Below the pieces are notes generated by a model, which did no database searches, was not told the DNA's origin, and saw only the letters and a list, made by a program, of their open reading frames with translations. A stretch of DNA of 64,000 nucleotides from an uncultured Lachnospiraceae bacterium (GTDB lineage Bacteria; Bacillota; Clostridia; Lachnospirales; Lachnospiraceae), in assembly GCA_910578795.1 (NCBI GenBank), contig CAJTSD010000002.1, forward strand, positions 1-64,000, written 5' to 3'. Position 1 is the stretch's first letter. Each line of letters begins with the position of its first letter. The translations under genes and the position numbers were made by a program. Shown here piece by piece: positions 51,342-59,354 of the stretch.

Positions 51342-51437
51342 GTTTTTTCGTGTATTTTTCCCGTTTTACATTGGAAAATACTTGATTTTTGCCGCTTTTC
51401 GTGGTACGGTATTTATATAAGATTCGTAGACATAAGT

Positions 51438-51581
51438 TGTCTGAATATTCAGACAGATATGGCATTTCAAGATACCTGAACTTGAGAAGTTAGAATACTT
51501 TTCAGGTTTTGTTTCAGTTATATACACGAGTTTACATAACAAATTTTCTTATGATCATATTTTTAGAAGGGAGGGGCATTT
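51438..51581 (+). promoter_or_regulatory. Leader of the FliD-like gene with palindrome and hairpin
   Basis: A perfect 18-bp palindrome TGTCTGAATATTCAGACA (51438-51455) is followed by a second hairpin (ACCTGAA ... TTCAGGT, ~51473-51508) with TTTTG after it, resembling an attenuator. The palindrome may be a repressor operator. No sigma-28 box is obvious; a weak vegetative promoter (TTGCCG ... TTTATA) lies at ~51390-51415. Confidence 0.45.
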
Positions 51582-52910
51582 ATGGCGGTTTCTTTTACGA
51601 CTTTACAGATTTATGACCAGTATCTGACGACTTACCGCAGCCGCGATCACGACAGCAGTAACAACAATCGAAAGGTAAATAAGCGCAGTACGCGGTATGA
51701 CACGCACGATCAGAGCGAGCTGCAGAATGTATACACTGCCATTCAATGGAAAAACCGTTTTGCTCCGCTTTACCTGACTGAGCCTTCCCCAAAGTCAATT
51801 GCGTTCGCGGTTCACTTAAAGGAAAGTGCACAGAATTTAAAGCAGACCATCAACTCGCTGAGTGGTGACAATAACGATTTGTTTTCCATGAAAACAGCTT
51901 ACAGTGACAATGAAAATCTTGCAACAGTGGAATATGTGCCTGAGGAAGCGGACGGCAAGGTTCCTTCGAATTTTGCGCTTGAGGTGGAAAGCTTCGCGTC
52001 ACCGCAGATAAATACCGGAAACTATGTAAATGCCAATCAAACCGTGCAGCTGAAGCCTGATAGCTATTCGTTTGATATTCTCACAAATAAACTACATTAC
52101 GAATTGCAGTTTAATATCAATGAGGGTGAAACCAACCACGAGCTGCAGAGTAAGCTTTCCCGCCTGATTAACAGTTCTGATATCGGCGTATCCGCAAAGG
52201 TTGTGGAACAGGACGGACTTTCCGCCCTTGAGCTTACTTCCGATGCATATGGACTTCCGTTTCAAAACGCGCGGCACTTTACAATCAATGACGACAAGAC
52301 CAGCTATCGCAATGGTGTTGTAGATTATTTGGGACTCAATGACAACATTAAAGAAGCATCCAATGCCATATACAGTATCAACGGCAATGAAGAGTCTTCC
52401 TATTCCAATACGTTCAATGTACATGGCGCATACCATGTGACGCTGCACCCTGAAAACGGTATGGGAACTGCCGATATCGGTCTGTATGCCGATGCGGAAT
52501 CACTTTCCCATAATATTGAAACCTTCGTGGATGGATATAATCATTTTCTCAGCGGCGTACTCACGGATATTCCGGATGATGAGGAAAAAGAGGACGATCT
52601 TTCGCTCACAAGACTTTTATCCAAGGATATGACAAAGTTTCTTGATGTGCACCGGCAAAACCTTGAAAAATACGGCATTACGGTCAATGAGGATGCAAGC
52701 CTTGACTATGAGCAGCCGGAAACCATCGCGGACACAGATGCGTTGAAAGGGTTTGGAAACCATATCATGCGCAAGCTGACTTCCATTTCACTGGATCCGA
52801 TGGAATACATCGACAGACGGATTTGCGCATATCCCAATCCGTTCACAAATTACATTAACCCCTATATGACCAGTATTTATACCGGTATGTTATTTAACAC
52901 TTATACATAA
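51582..52910 (+). CDS. FliD-like flagellar filament cap protein
   Basis: 442 residues. A short, poorly conserved start leads to FliD-type regions: a helical stretch (LKESAQNLKQTINSL), a DLFSMKTAYSDNENLATVEY core, VESFASPQINTGNYVN, and the F-type fold in which YELQFNINEGETNHELQSKLSRLI precedes SDIGVSAKVVEQDGLSALELTSDAYG. The typical ~100-residue C-terminal helix is replaced by a short tail ending NPYMTSIYTGMLFNTYT. It may cap the filament or be a specialised paralogue. It is near flagellin genes. Confidence 0.65.
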   Translation: MAVSFTTLQIYDQYLTTYRSRDHDSSNNNRKVNKRSTRYDTHDQSELQNVYTAIQWKNRFAPLYLTEPSPKSIAFAVHLKESAQNLKQTINSLSGDNNDLFSMKTAYSDNENLATVEYVPEEADGKVPSNFALEVESFASPQINTGNYVNANQTVQLKPDSYSFDILTNKLHYELQFNINEGETNHELQSKLSRLINSSDIGVSAKVVEQDGLSALELTSDAYGLPFQNARHFTINDDKTSYRNGVVDYLGLNDNIKEASNAIYSINGNEESSYSNTFNVHGAYHVTLHPENGMGTADIGLYADAESLSHNIETFVDGYNHFLSGVLTDIPDDEEKEDDLSLTRLLSKDMTKFLDVHRQNLEKYGITVNEDASLDYEQPETIADTDALKGFGNHIMRKLTSISLDPMEYIDRRICAYPNPFTNYINPYMTSIYTGMLFNTYT

Positions 52911-52923
52911 TATTATGAAACAT

Positions 52924-52954
52924 AAAAATGCAGGTTTTCAAGCCTGCATTTTTT
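52924..52954. terminator. Bidirectional terminator
   Basis: Stem AAAAATGCAGG/CCTGCATTTTT with a 9-nt loop between the converging FliD-like and glycosyltransferase genes. Confidence 0.85.
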
Positions 52955-52984
52955 GTGCTTATTATGCGTATGTCCTCCGTATTT

Positions 52985-54082
52985 TCAGTCAATATTCAGC
53001 GGAAGTTCGGCAGGTTTCCAGTTCCTTGCCATCATCTCATACTCCGTCGCTTTTTCGGTCAGCCTTGTATGCTCCAATTCATAATCCTTTTTCGGAAGCG
53101 CCTTGAGCTTTGGCGACTTTGCCAGCTTTCTGTAGCACAGCGCAAGCGCCATGAGCGCGGAAGTACCGCTGCTTGCAATGTCAATCTCACTCTCGCAGTG
53201 AAATGCAGCCTTGTTGAACCACTCCGCCGCTTCCTCGAAATCTTCTTTTTTCATAAAGAAATATCCAAGCTCCATACACATCTCTGCAGACGGAACCGTC
53301 GCCTCACTGCTTAACGATACCTTCAGCATTCCCACAGGTTCATCAATCTGACGGTATATTTTCATCAGCACGGCTATGATTTGGCGGCATAAGAGCTCGT
53401 TTTGCTTCTTCCGTTTGTCTGTTAAAGATTTCTCAAGGAAGGTCCGCGCGTTTTTCAAGTCTTCCTCTGTCCCAGCTTTGTACAATTCCCGCAGATACAT
53501 GCCAAGCAGCCTGTCCGACAGGAAGCTCTTTTCCTCTATCACTTTTTCAAATACGCCAAAATCCCTGCTGCTGTGGCTTCCCTGCGGGCGGTGGATAATT
53601 TCAATATCGCTGTCATAAACCACAGGGGATGTATTGATTGTTTCATGAATCGGCTCAATCCACGTAAACTCACGAAGGCGCTTAAACAGCTTTGGACGCA
53701 TATCGCGCGCAAAATTCTCCGTAGGATGATTAATCTGCTCCGTAACGTAAATCATCTGAACAATCTCTACCTCAGGAAGGAGCACGCGCTTAAGCGCCTT
53801 GAGCTTAGTGCGGTTTTCCTGATCAATGACCTCGTCGGCGTCCGCAGAATAAATATAATCGCCCGTCGCCTTCGAAAATGCATAGTTTCTCGCAGCCGCA
53901 AAATCATCGTGCCACTCGTAATCATAAACATACGGCGTGTAGCTCTCCGCAATTTTTTTTGTATCATCCGTAGATCCTGTGTCCACAATAATGATTTCAT
54001 CCATGATATCTTTTAAGGAATCCAAACAATCCCTCAGAATTGATGCCTCATTTTTCACAATCATGCATAAACTGAATTTCAT
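52985..54082 (-). CDS. Family 2 glycosyltransferase with TPR-like C-terminus
   Basis: 365 residues. The GT-A domain has SLCMIVKNEASILRDCLDSL, DEIIIVDTGSTDDTKKIAE and the metal-binding SADADEVID, followed by WIEPIHETI, a pattern of SunS/flagellin-type glycosyltransferases. The C-terminal ~150 residues are helical repeats (MELGYFFMKKEDFEEAAEWFNKA). It probably adds sugar to flagellin or a related surface protein. It has a vegetative promoter upstream. Confidence 0.88.
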   Translation of the reverse strand: MKFSLCMIVKNEASILRDCLDSLKDIMDEIIIVDTGSTDDTKKIAESYTPYVYDYEWHDDFAAARNYAFSKATGDYIYSADADEVIDQENRTKLKALKRVLLPEVEIVQMIYVTEQINHPTENFARDMRPKLFKRLREFTWIEPIHETINTSPVVYDSDIEIIHRPQGSHSSRDFGVFEKVIEEKSFLSDRLLGMYLRELYKAGTEEDLKNARTFLEKSLTDKRKKQNELLCRQIIAVLMKIYRQIDEPVGMLKVSLSSEATVPSAEMCMELGYFFMKKEDFEEAAEWFNKAAFHCESEIDIASSGTSALMALALCYRKLAKSPKLKALPKKDYELEHTRLTEKATEYEMMARNWKPAELPLNID

Positions 54083-54161
54083 AACAAATCTCCGTCCTTA
54101 CCTACTCAATTACTTAACACCCTATTCGTTACTGACACCGCAGTAAACATTACCCTTACAT

Positions 54162-54190
54162 ATTATATCGGTCTTTACATAATAACTCAA
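54162..54190 (-). promoter_or_regulatory. Promoter of the first glycosyltransferase
   Basis: -35 TTGAGT (54185-54190), 17-nt spacer, -10 TATAAT (54162-54167). An overlapping CCGATAT resembles a sigma-28 -10 but lacks TAAA at the correct distance. Confidence 0.65.
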
Positions 54191-54245
54191 CACATAATTT
54201 ATTGAAAATTTATGAAATTTTTTGCTGTTTTTATTCAATTTAGAT

Positions 54246-54253
54246 GATATAAT
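54246..54253 (+). promoter_or_regulatory. Extended -10 of the second glycosyltransferase
   Basis: TG-A-TATAAT (TATAAT at 54248-54253) lies 39 bp before the start codon; no strong -35 is seen, which suits an extended -10 promoter. Confidence 0.5.
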
Positions 54254-54291
54254 AAAAAGACATGGATCAACAAACAGAATGGAGGATTACG

Positions 54292-55593
54292 ATGTCACTT
54301 GGAATTGTTATTTCAAATCATAATATGGGACATAAGACGGTGGAATGCCTTTCTTCGGTTTTCGATTCGGATCTCGATTCCTTTCAGATTTTTATTGTGG
54401 ATATGGCATCCTCGGATGACTCTGTTTTTCTTATGAAAGAATATATGAGGGAACATGCAAAAGCCCCTTCTTGCAGTCAGCTGCGCCTAACCTGCCATGA
54501 TGAGGATTTGGGCAGCTGCGGCGGCTTGAATGCAGGCATCCGGCAGGCGCTTGATGCAGGCTGCGATTATATCTGCTGTCTTGGCGAGGCTGTGACGGTT
54601 GACCCCACAGCGCTTGGCATTATGATGCGCTTTATGCAGTCCCATCCACATGTCGGCATGACGGGCGCCAAGGTTTACCATAAGCACATGCCGCATTACA
54701 TACAACAGTTCGGGATTGCAATTGATTTTAAAAATTTCCGCGCAAACACGCTTTACGCGGACTGTGCCGACAGTCCCGCCCTTCCAAGCGAGGTTTACTG
54801 TGATGCCGTAAGCGCATGCGCCATGATGGTTTCTGCCTCCGCCGTCCGCGCAGTCGGACTGATGCCGGACGACAACTTCCTGTACTGGGACGACACGGAA
54901 TGGGGATTTTTGATGAAGCAGTCAGGCTTTGAGGTTACCGCTCTGGCGGATGCCAAGATGTATCATTCCGCAAATCCGATGCGGCGATGCGATAACACGA
55001 AGGTGAATTATTATCTGACGCGCAATTGCCTGAACTTTTTTATGAAATATACCCGCCCCGAAAAGTGTATGAAAATGAGCATCGTGCTTCTGCGCTCTAT
55101 TTTCGAATCCTTTTACCTGCACCGTATGGGACACGCCCACAATATGGCACAGTCGGACCTTACCGCGATGAACGACGCCATTTACGGACTGCGCGGCATG
55201 GCTCCGTCAAGCCGGATTCTTGCAAACGACGAGAATGGGCTGGGGTTCGTAAACTTTTTCGAAGAACAGGAAGCAGTCTATATGGAGGATGACGACCCGT
55301 TTTTGGAGCAGGTCATCCGGCAGATTAACCCGGACATTCAATTTTTGCAGCTCCCCGGCAAAAATGCCGTAACCATTGTCCGCTGCAAATCCATTCTCGG
55401 CATTCAGGAGTTTAACTATCCGCTTGATTTCAGCGATGAGGTTGTCTATATTGACAAAGCCTACCGTATGCTTGCAACACGCGAGGACGCAAAGCTTGTG
55501 AAAGACTATGAAGCAAGCCTGCAATTGTTTTTGTATGCCATGCAGCCAGCCGTTCTCCGGCGAATCGGTGAGACACGCGGGATTGAATTCTAA
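54292..55593 (+). CDS. Family 2 glycosyltransferase (rhamnosyltransferase-like), atypical DxD
   Basis: 433 residues from MSLGIVISNHNMGHKTVECL (GGAGG upstream). It has the GT-A features VISNHN, IVDMASSDDSVFL, LGSCGGLNAGIRQALDAG and, near the acceptor loop, YWDDTEWGFLMKQSGFEVTALADAKMYHS. The position where family members have an NNDV/DxD metal site reads ICCLGEAVTVDP here, without the aspartates, so metal use may differ. C-terminal ~150 residues are unrecognised. Probably part of flagellin glycosylation. Confidence 0.83.
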   Translation: MSLGIVISNHNMGHKTVECLSSVFDSDLDSFQIFIVDMASSDDSVFLMKEYMREHAKAPSCSQLRLTCHDEDLGSCGGLNAGIRQALDAGCDYICCLGEAVTVDPTALGIMMRFMQSHPHVGMTGAKVYHKHMPHYIQQFGIAIDFKNFRANTLYADCADSPALPSEVYCDAVSACAMMVSASAVRAVGLMPDDNFLYWDDTEWGFLMKQSGFEVTALADAKMYHSANPMRRCDNTKVNYYLTRNCLNFFMKYTRPEKCMKMSIVLLRSIFESFYLHRMGHAHNMAQSDLTAMNDAIYGLRGMAPSSRILANDENGLGFVNFFEEQEAVYMEDDDPFLEQVIRQINPDIQFLQLPGKNAVTIVRCKSILGIQEFNYPLDFSDEVVYIDKAYRMLATREDAKLVKDYEASLQLFLYAMQPAVLRRIGETRGIEF

Positions 55594-55631
55594 TTTTATG
55601 GCAATCGGATAGTCGAATTGTGCCATTTATG

Positions 55632-55659
55632 TAAACTCTTCTGACAATTTCTCCGATAT
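55632..55659 (+). promoter_or_regulatory. Sigma-28-type promoter of the FlgN/FliT-like gene
   Basis: TAAA (55632-55635), 16 nt, TCCGATAT (55652-55659), a close match to the motility sigma factor consensus (TAAA-N15-GCCGATAT). Confidence 0.7.
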
Positions 55660-55701
55660 AATATAAAGAAACCCAAAACAATACATAAAGGGGAGAGAAG
55701 A

Positions 55702-56175
55702 ATGGATTACAGAACAACCTATGAACAGATATTAAATGAATTGTGTGGTGCATACCGAAGCATGCTGAATCTATTGGACAAGATTGACGGCTTTGACAGG
55801 CTTCTAAACGACGTGTCCGACGAACGCAGACCGGACGCGGATTTCGTTTATGCCATTGCCACGCAAAAAGAACGTATGATTGCGCAGCTTGACGGAATTT
55901 CCATTAAGGTAGAGGAGCTTCATGTGAAGCTGGAAAACCTGATGTCGCTTTGTCAGGAAATTACGGCGCTTCCGATGTATAAATATATGGAAAATCTGCA
56001 GCTTTTGACATATTACCGGATTAATGCGATTATGAACGAGGAGGCTGCCACAACACCGCAGGTAATTGACAAGCTGACCGCCTGCAAGGAATCCATGGAG
56101 CTGGATTTGAAGATCAGCGAAGTACCCAAGGAGCAGCGGCAGGTTTTTATGTTCGTACCGGATAAGAAGAAGTAG
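55702..56175 (+). CDS. FlgN/FliT-like flagellar chaperone
   Basis: 157 residues, almost entirely helical (MDYRTTYEQILNELCGAYRSMLNLLDKID ... RMIAQLDGISIKVEELHVKLENLMSL), with a short basic tail. This resembles FlgN-type chaperones that carry hook-associated proteins or flagellins to the export gate. The sigma-28-like promoter and location beside flagellin genes support a flagellar role; sequence identity is not enough to name it. Confidence 0.6.
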   Translation: MDYRTTYEQILNELCGAYRSMLNLLDKIDGFDRLLNDVSDERRPDADFVYAIATQKERMIAQLDGISIKVEELHVKLENLMSLCQEITALPMYKYMENLQLLTYYRINAIMNEEAATTPQVIDKLTACKESMELDLKISEVPKEQRQVFMFVPDKKK

Positions 56176-56213
56176 CAAAGTCCATTAAAAAAATACATAA
56201 GTTTACACACTAA

Positions 56214-56242
56214 AACAGGGGCTCCGATCGGAAACCCCTGTT
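56214..56242. terminator. Bidirectional terminator
   Basis: Stem AACAGGGG/CCCCTGTT with a 13-nt loop, downstream of the chaperone-like gene and of the convergent flagellin gene. Confidence 0.75.
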
Positions 56243-56354
56243 CCATTATAATGGTAGAAACGAATCTCTAACATCTTATAAACTGTTTGGACACATGCTG
56301 ATAAGTTCAGCCTCTTATACGCTACCTAACTAGCTTTGAAATAATTTATTTCAA

Positions 56355-57809
56355 TTATCCTAAGATAGAAAGTACGCCCTGGTTAGACTGGTTAGACTGT
56401 GCAAGCATAGACTGACCTGCCTGTGAAAGGATGTTCGCGTTAGAGTACTTAACCATCTCTGTAGCCATATCTGTATCACGGATAGCTGACTCAGCGCTTG
56501 TTGTATTCTCAACGATGTTATCCAAGTTGTTGATTGTGTGCTCTAATCTGTTCTGAACAGCACCGAGAGCAGATCTCTGTGTAGAAACCTTCTTGATAGC
56601 TGCAGCGATTGTCTCGATTGCATCTGTAGCCTTTGTGCCGTCTCCGCCGTTTACTCTCAAACCGTTTACGCCAAGGCTCTTTGCGTTCATAGCGTCAATC
56701 TTGATATTGATCTTATTGTTATCTGTTCCGTCAGCGCCTACATGGAAGCTCATGTTCAATGAAGCTGTCTGATCTTTAACTGCAAATATGTAGTCTTTCA
56801 TATCGTCAAGGCTTAATTCCTTGCCAAGTGCGTCATAAATCTTTACGCCCGCATTAGACTGGATTGTTCCGTTTGTTCCGGCTTCGCCTGCACCTGTAGC
56901 GGTGTAGTACTGTGAAAGATTGTTTGCAGAAATCGCATTGCCATCCTTATCATAAGCACATGCAACATCTCCATCATAAGCTGCTGCTGATACAGTATGC
57001 GCTGTCAAAATCTGTGTTCTGCCGGCATCTGTTGCACCAGTTGCTGTGATTGTTGCAACCAGCTCGCTCTTCTTGTTATAAATCTTGAACTCGCCGTTTT
57101 CCATATCACTTGCAGTTACGGTAAAGTTGCTCTTTGCATCGCTTCCGTTTAATTCCAATGAATAAACAAGCTTGCTGTCTACTGTAGATGTTGAAACAGT
57201 AACGCCCTGATCTCTGAAAGCTTTTGCAAGATTATTCAAATCATCTGCGCTTACATCCGCACTGGCATCCTCAAAATCTACTGATACAGTAATTCCTGTA
57301 GCGCTTGAAGTTGTAAACGTTGCTGAAGCGCTTGCAGAATATCCTGTCTTATAGCTGTATGTGTAATTCATACTTGTCTTGTTCTTTGTAGGATCACCTT
57401 TCAGCAGGTATGTCTCATTGAACTTTGTCGTCTCAGCTACACGGTCGATTTCCTGTGAAAGCTGGTCGATTTCGTCCTGGATGTAAGAACGGTCATTTTC
57501 TGAGTTTGTGCCGTTTGCTGACTGAACTGCAAGCTCATTCATTCTCTGAAGCATGTCGTGAACTTCTGTCAAAGCGCCTTCTGCTGTCTGCACTGCACTG
57601 ATACCATCCTCAGCGTTTGCAGATGCCTGTGTAAGACCTCTGATCTGCTTTCTCATCTTCTCAGAAATTGCAAGACCTGCTGCGTTGTCTGCTGCACGGT
57701 TGATTGCATAACCTGAAGATAACTTCTCTGTAGATTTCTTAACTGCGCCCTGTGTGATTCCTAACATTCTGTTAGAGTTCATTGCCTGCATATTGTGCTG
57801 TACTACCAT
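56355..57809 (-). CDS. Flagellin (first copy)
   Basis: 484 residues from MVVQHNMQAMNSNRMLGIT. The conserved D0/D1 N-terminus (TEKLSSGYAINRAADNAAGLAISEKMRKQIRGL, NAEDGISAVQTAEGAL, MLQRMNELAVQSANGTN) and C-terminus (STQRSALGAVQNRLEHTI, TDMATEMVKYSNANIL, QAGQSMLAQSNQ) flank a variable ~190-residue centre with an outer domain. It is the filament subunit, with a long 5' leader and a sigma-28-type promoter, so highly regulated. Closely similar ends recur in the two other flagellin genes. Confidence 0.97.
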   Translation of the reverse strand: MVVQHNMQAMNSNRMLGITQGAVKKSTEKLSSGYAINRAADNAAGLAISEKMRKQIRGLTQASANAEDGISAVQTAEGALTEVHDMLQRMNELAVQSANGTNSENDRSYIQDEIDQLSQEIDRVAETTKFNETYLLKGDPTKNKTSMNYTYSYKTGYSASASATFTTSSATGITVSVDFEDASADVSADDLNNLAKAFRDQGVTVSTSTVDSKLVYSLELNGSDAKSNFTVTASDMENGEFKIYNKKSELVATITATGATDAGRTQILTAHTVSAAAYDGDVACAYDKDGNAISANNLSQYYTATGAGEAGTNGTIQSNAGVKIYDALGKELSLDDMKDYIFAVKDQTASLNMSFHVGADGTDNNKINIKIDAMNAKSLGVNGLRVNGGDGTKATDAIETIAAAIKKVSTQRSALGAVQNRLEHTINNLDNIVENTTSAESAIRDTDMATEMVKYSNANILSQAGQSMLAQSNQSNQGVLSILG

Positions 57810-58072
57810 AATAATACCTCCTTGTGATTGTCGTAGAAGAATCCTTTCTTCCACCTATTTGTTCTTTATTCAGTTGTAGAAGACCGTTTCCGGTCTTTTG
57901 GAAACAGTGAACGCTGTTTCCGGTTTAATCAGATTGATTAATATATTAGCCAATCCCTTTATAATATCCGCTTCAGCCGGCTCTACCGGGTGGCGCGCCC
58001 ATTCCCCAACCGACTGAAACAGTTATTAACTTGTGTAAGTTTTTCTTGTGTTTTTTGTTCTTTTGTCCTTGT
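57810..58072 (-). promoter_or_regulatory. Long structured 5' leader of flagellin 1 (candidate CsrA target)
   Basis: About 260 nt between the sigma-28 start and the ATG. Hairpins at 57881-57896 (AGACC/GGTCT, loop GGAAAC) and 57900-57921 (GGAAACAG/CTGTTTCC) place GGA in or next to loops, and GGA recurs nearer the start (GGTGGAAG, AAGGATTC) and in the AAGGAGG ribosome site. A longer stem (TTCAG..CGG/CCG..CTGAA) lies near 57972-58018. The layout matches CsrA-controlled hag leaders. Confidence 0.55.
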
Positions 58073-58079
58073 GATTTAT

Positions 58080-58107
58080 ATATCGACCCACATGAAAAAA
58101 TACTTTA
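58080..58107 (-). promoter_or_regulatory. Sigma-28-type promoter of flagellin 1
   Basis: TAAA (58104-58107), 16 nt, GTCGATAT (58080-58087) on the minus strand. Confidence 0.7.
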
Positions 58108-58135
58108 GGGCTTTTTGAAAAATTTTTATTTTTTA

Positions 58136-59200
58136 TCAGGCGTTTAATACCCGTTCCTTTTCAAGCCTGCATTTCTCGTATAAATCCAAATACATGTCTG
58201 CCATATCATTCTGTCCCATATTCCGGTAGATGTCAATGATTCTTGAGTAGCAGAACAGAAGACCGTCGCCCAGTGTCTCCCTGTCATTCATCGACACTGT
58301 TTTAATATAGCTCATAAGCGCTTTCAGGATATCATTATTTTCCAAATACGCATCGCTGAGCACGGCATAGTACTTCGCCGTCTTAAAATGCTCTTCGTAT
58401 TTCAGCATGACGTTGATGGTATCCTGCGGTCTGTCAAGATTAATATAAGCTTTTCCAAGCGATTCGATCAGGATTTCAACAAATGTCCTTTGCAAATTTG
58501 TCTCTATGGACAATGCTTTTTCATATGCCTCCACCGCTTCCTCATAACGCTTCAACAAAAACCGGGACTGTCCTGCCTGAAACCATGTGTAGGAATCCTC
58601 CGGATTTTTTTCAAGCTGCTTTTCCAAAAGTCTTAAATTTCGCAACTGTTTCTGCTCCATTTCCTCCTGGGTGATATTATATCCATGGTGAATGACTTCC
58701 ATCGGCATATCGAAGCAGTGATAGGTCATGCTATTAGGGTCATTAATATAGACAAGCTGTTCATGGATGGCATTTGCCCATGTAAAACGTTTTTTATTAT
58801 AAAACCGAATGACTTCATCAACCGTATATCGGTTATAGCCATCACTATTAATGAGATTTTTCAGCCGGAACCTTCCCTGTGCCTTGACAAATTTCTGCAT
58901 CAGCATCCGCACTTTGGCTGTATCAAAGCTTTCCAGGTACTCATCACAGTCGAGCGCCAAAATCCAATTATTGGAAGCATGCTCCGCGCAGAAATTCCTT
59001 GCGGCTGCAAAATCGTCTATCCACTCAAAGTCCAAAACCTTATCCGCATACTTTTCGGCAATTTCTTTTGTCCGGTCGGTTGAGCCTGTATCCGTCACGA
59101 TAATTTCAAACCCGAAGGGTTTTAAATGCCTGAGGCAGCCCTCAATATATCGTTCCTCATTTTTTGCGATAATGCATACTGAAATCGGTATTTTTGACAT
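58136..59200 (-). CDS. Family 2 glycosyltransferase with TPR repeats
   Basis: 354 residues from MSKIPISVCIIAKNEERYIEGC (ten codons more are possible upstream). GT-A motifs: CIIAKNEE, EIIVTDTGSTDRTKEIAE, FAAARNF and DxD in LALDCDEYLE; WANAIHEQLVY follows, as in the 52985-54082 protein. The C-terminal half has TPR motifs (DSYTWFQAGQSRFLLKRYEEAVEAYEKAL). It lies between two flagellin genes and probably glycosylates flagellin. Confidence 0.9.
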   Translation of the reverse strand: MSKIPISVCIIAKNEERYIEGCLRHLKPFGFEIIVTDTGSTDRTKEIAEKYADKVLDFEWIDDFAAARNFCAEHASNNWILALDCDEYLESFDTAKVRMLMQKFVKAQGRFRLKNLINSDGYNRYTVDEVIRFYNKKRFTWANAIHEQLVYINDPNSMTYHCFDMPMEVIHHGYNITQEEMEQKQLRNLRLLEKQLEKNPEDSYTWFQAGQSRFLLKRYEEAVEAYEKALSIETNLQRTFVEILIESLGKAYINLDRPQDTINVMLKYEEHFKTAKYYAVLSDAYLENNDILKALMSYIKTVSMNDRETLGDGLLFCYSRIIDIYRNMGQNDMADMYLDLYEKCRLEKERVLNA

Positions 59201-59295
59201 AATTTTACCATGTCCTTTCTGTTTCTGCAATGATTTTGGTATTACAAGATTTTGTTACTGTATTATTTTATCGTCTTAATCTGCCGTTTTATTTA

Positions 59296-59333
59296 GAAAA
59301 GCGCCTGCCACGCTTGACGTGACCTGCGCTTTC
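59296..59333 (-). terminator. Terminator of flagellin 2
   Basis: Stem GAAAGCGC ... GCGCTTTTC with a smaller inner stem, immediately after the flagellin 2 stop and ahead of TAAATAAAAC. Confidence 0.7.
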
Positions 59334-59354
59334 CTGTTCCATTGTCCGTTATTT

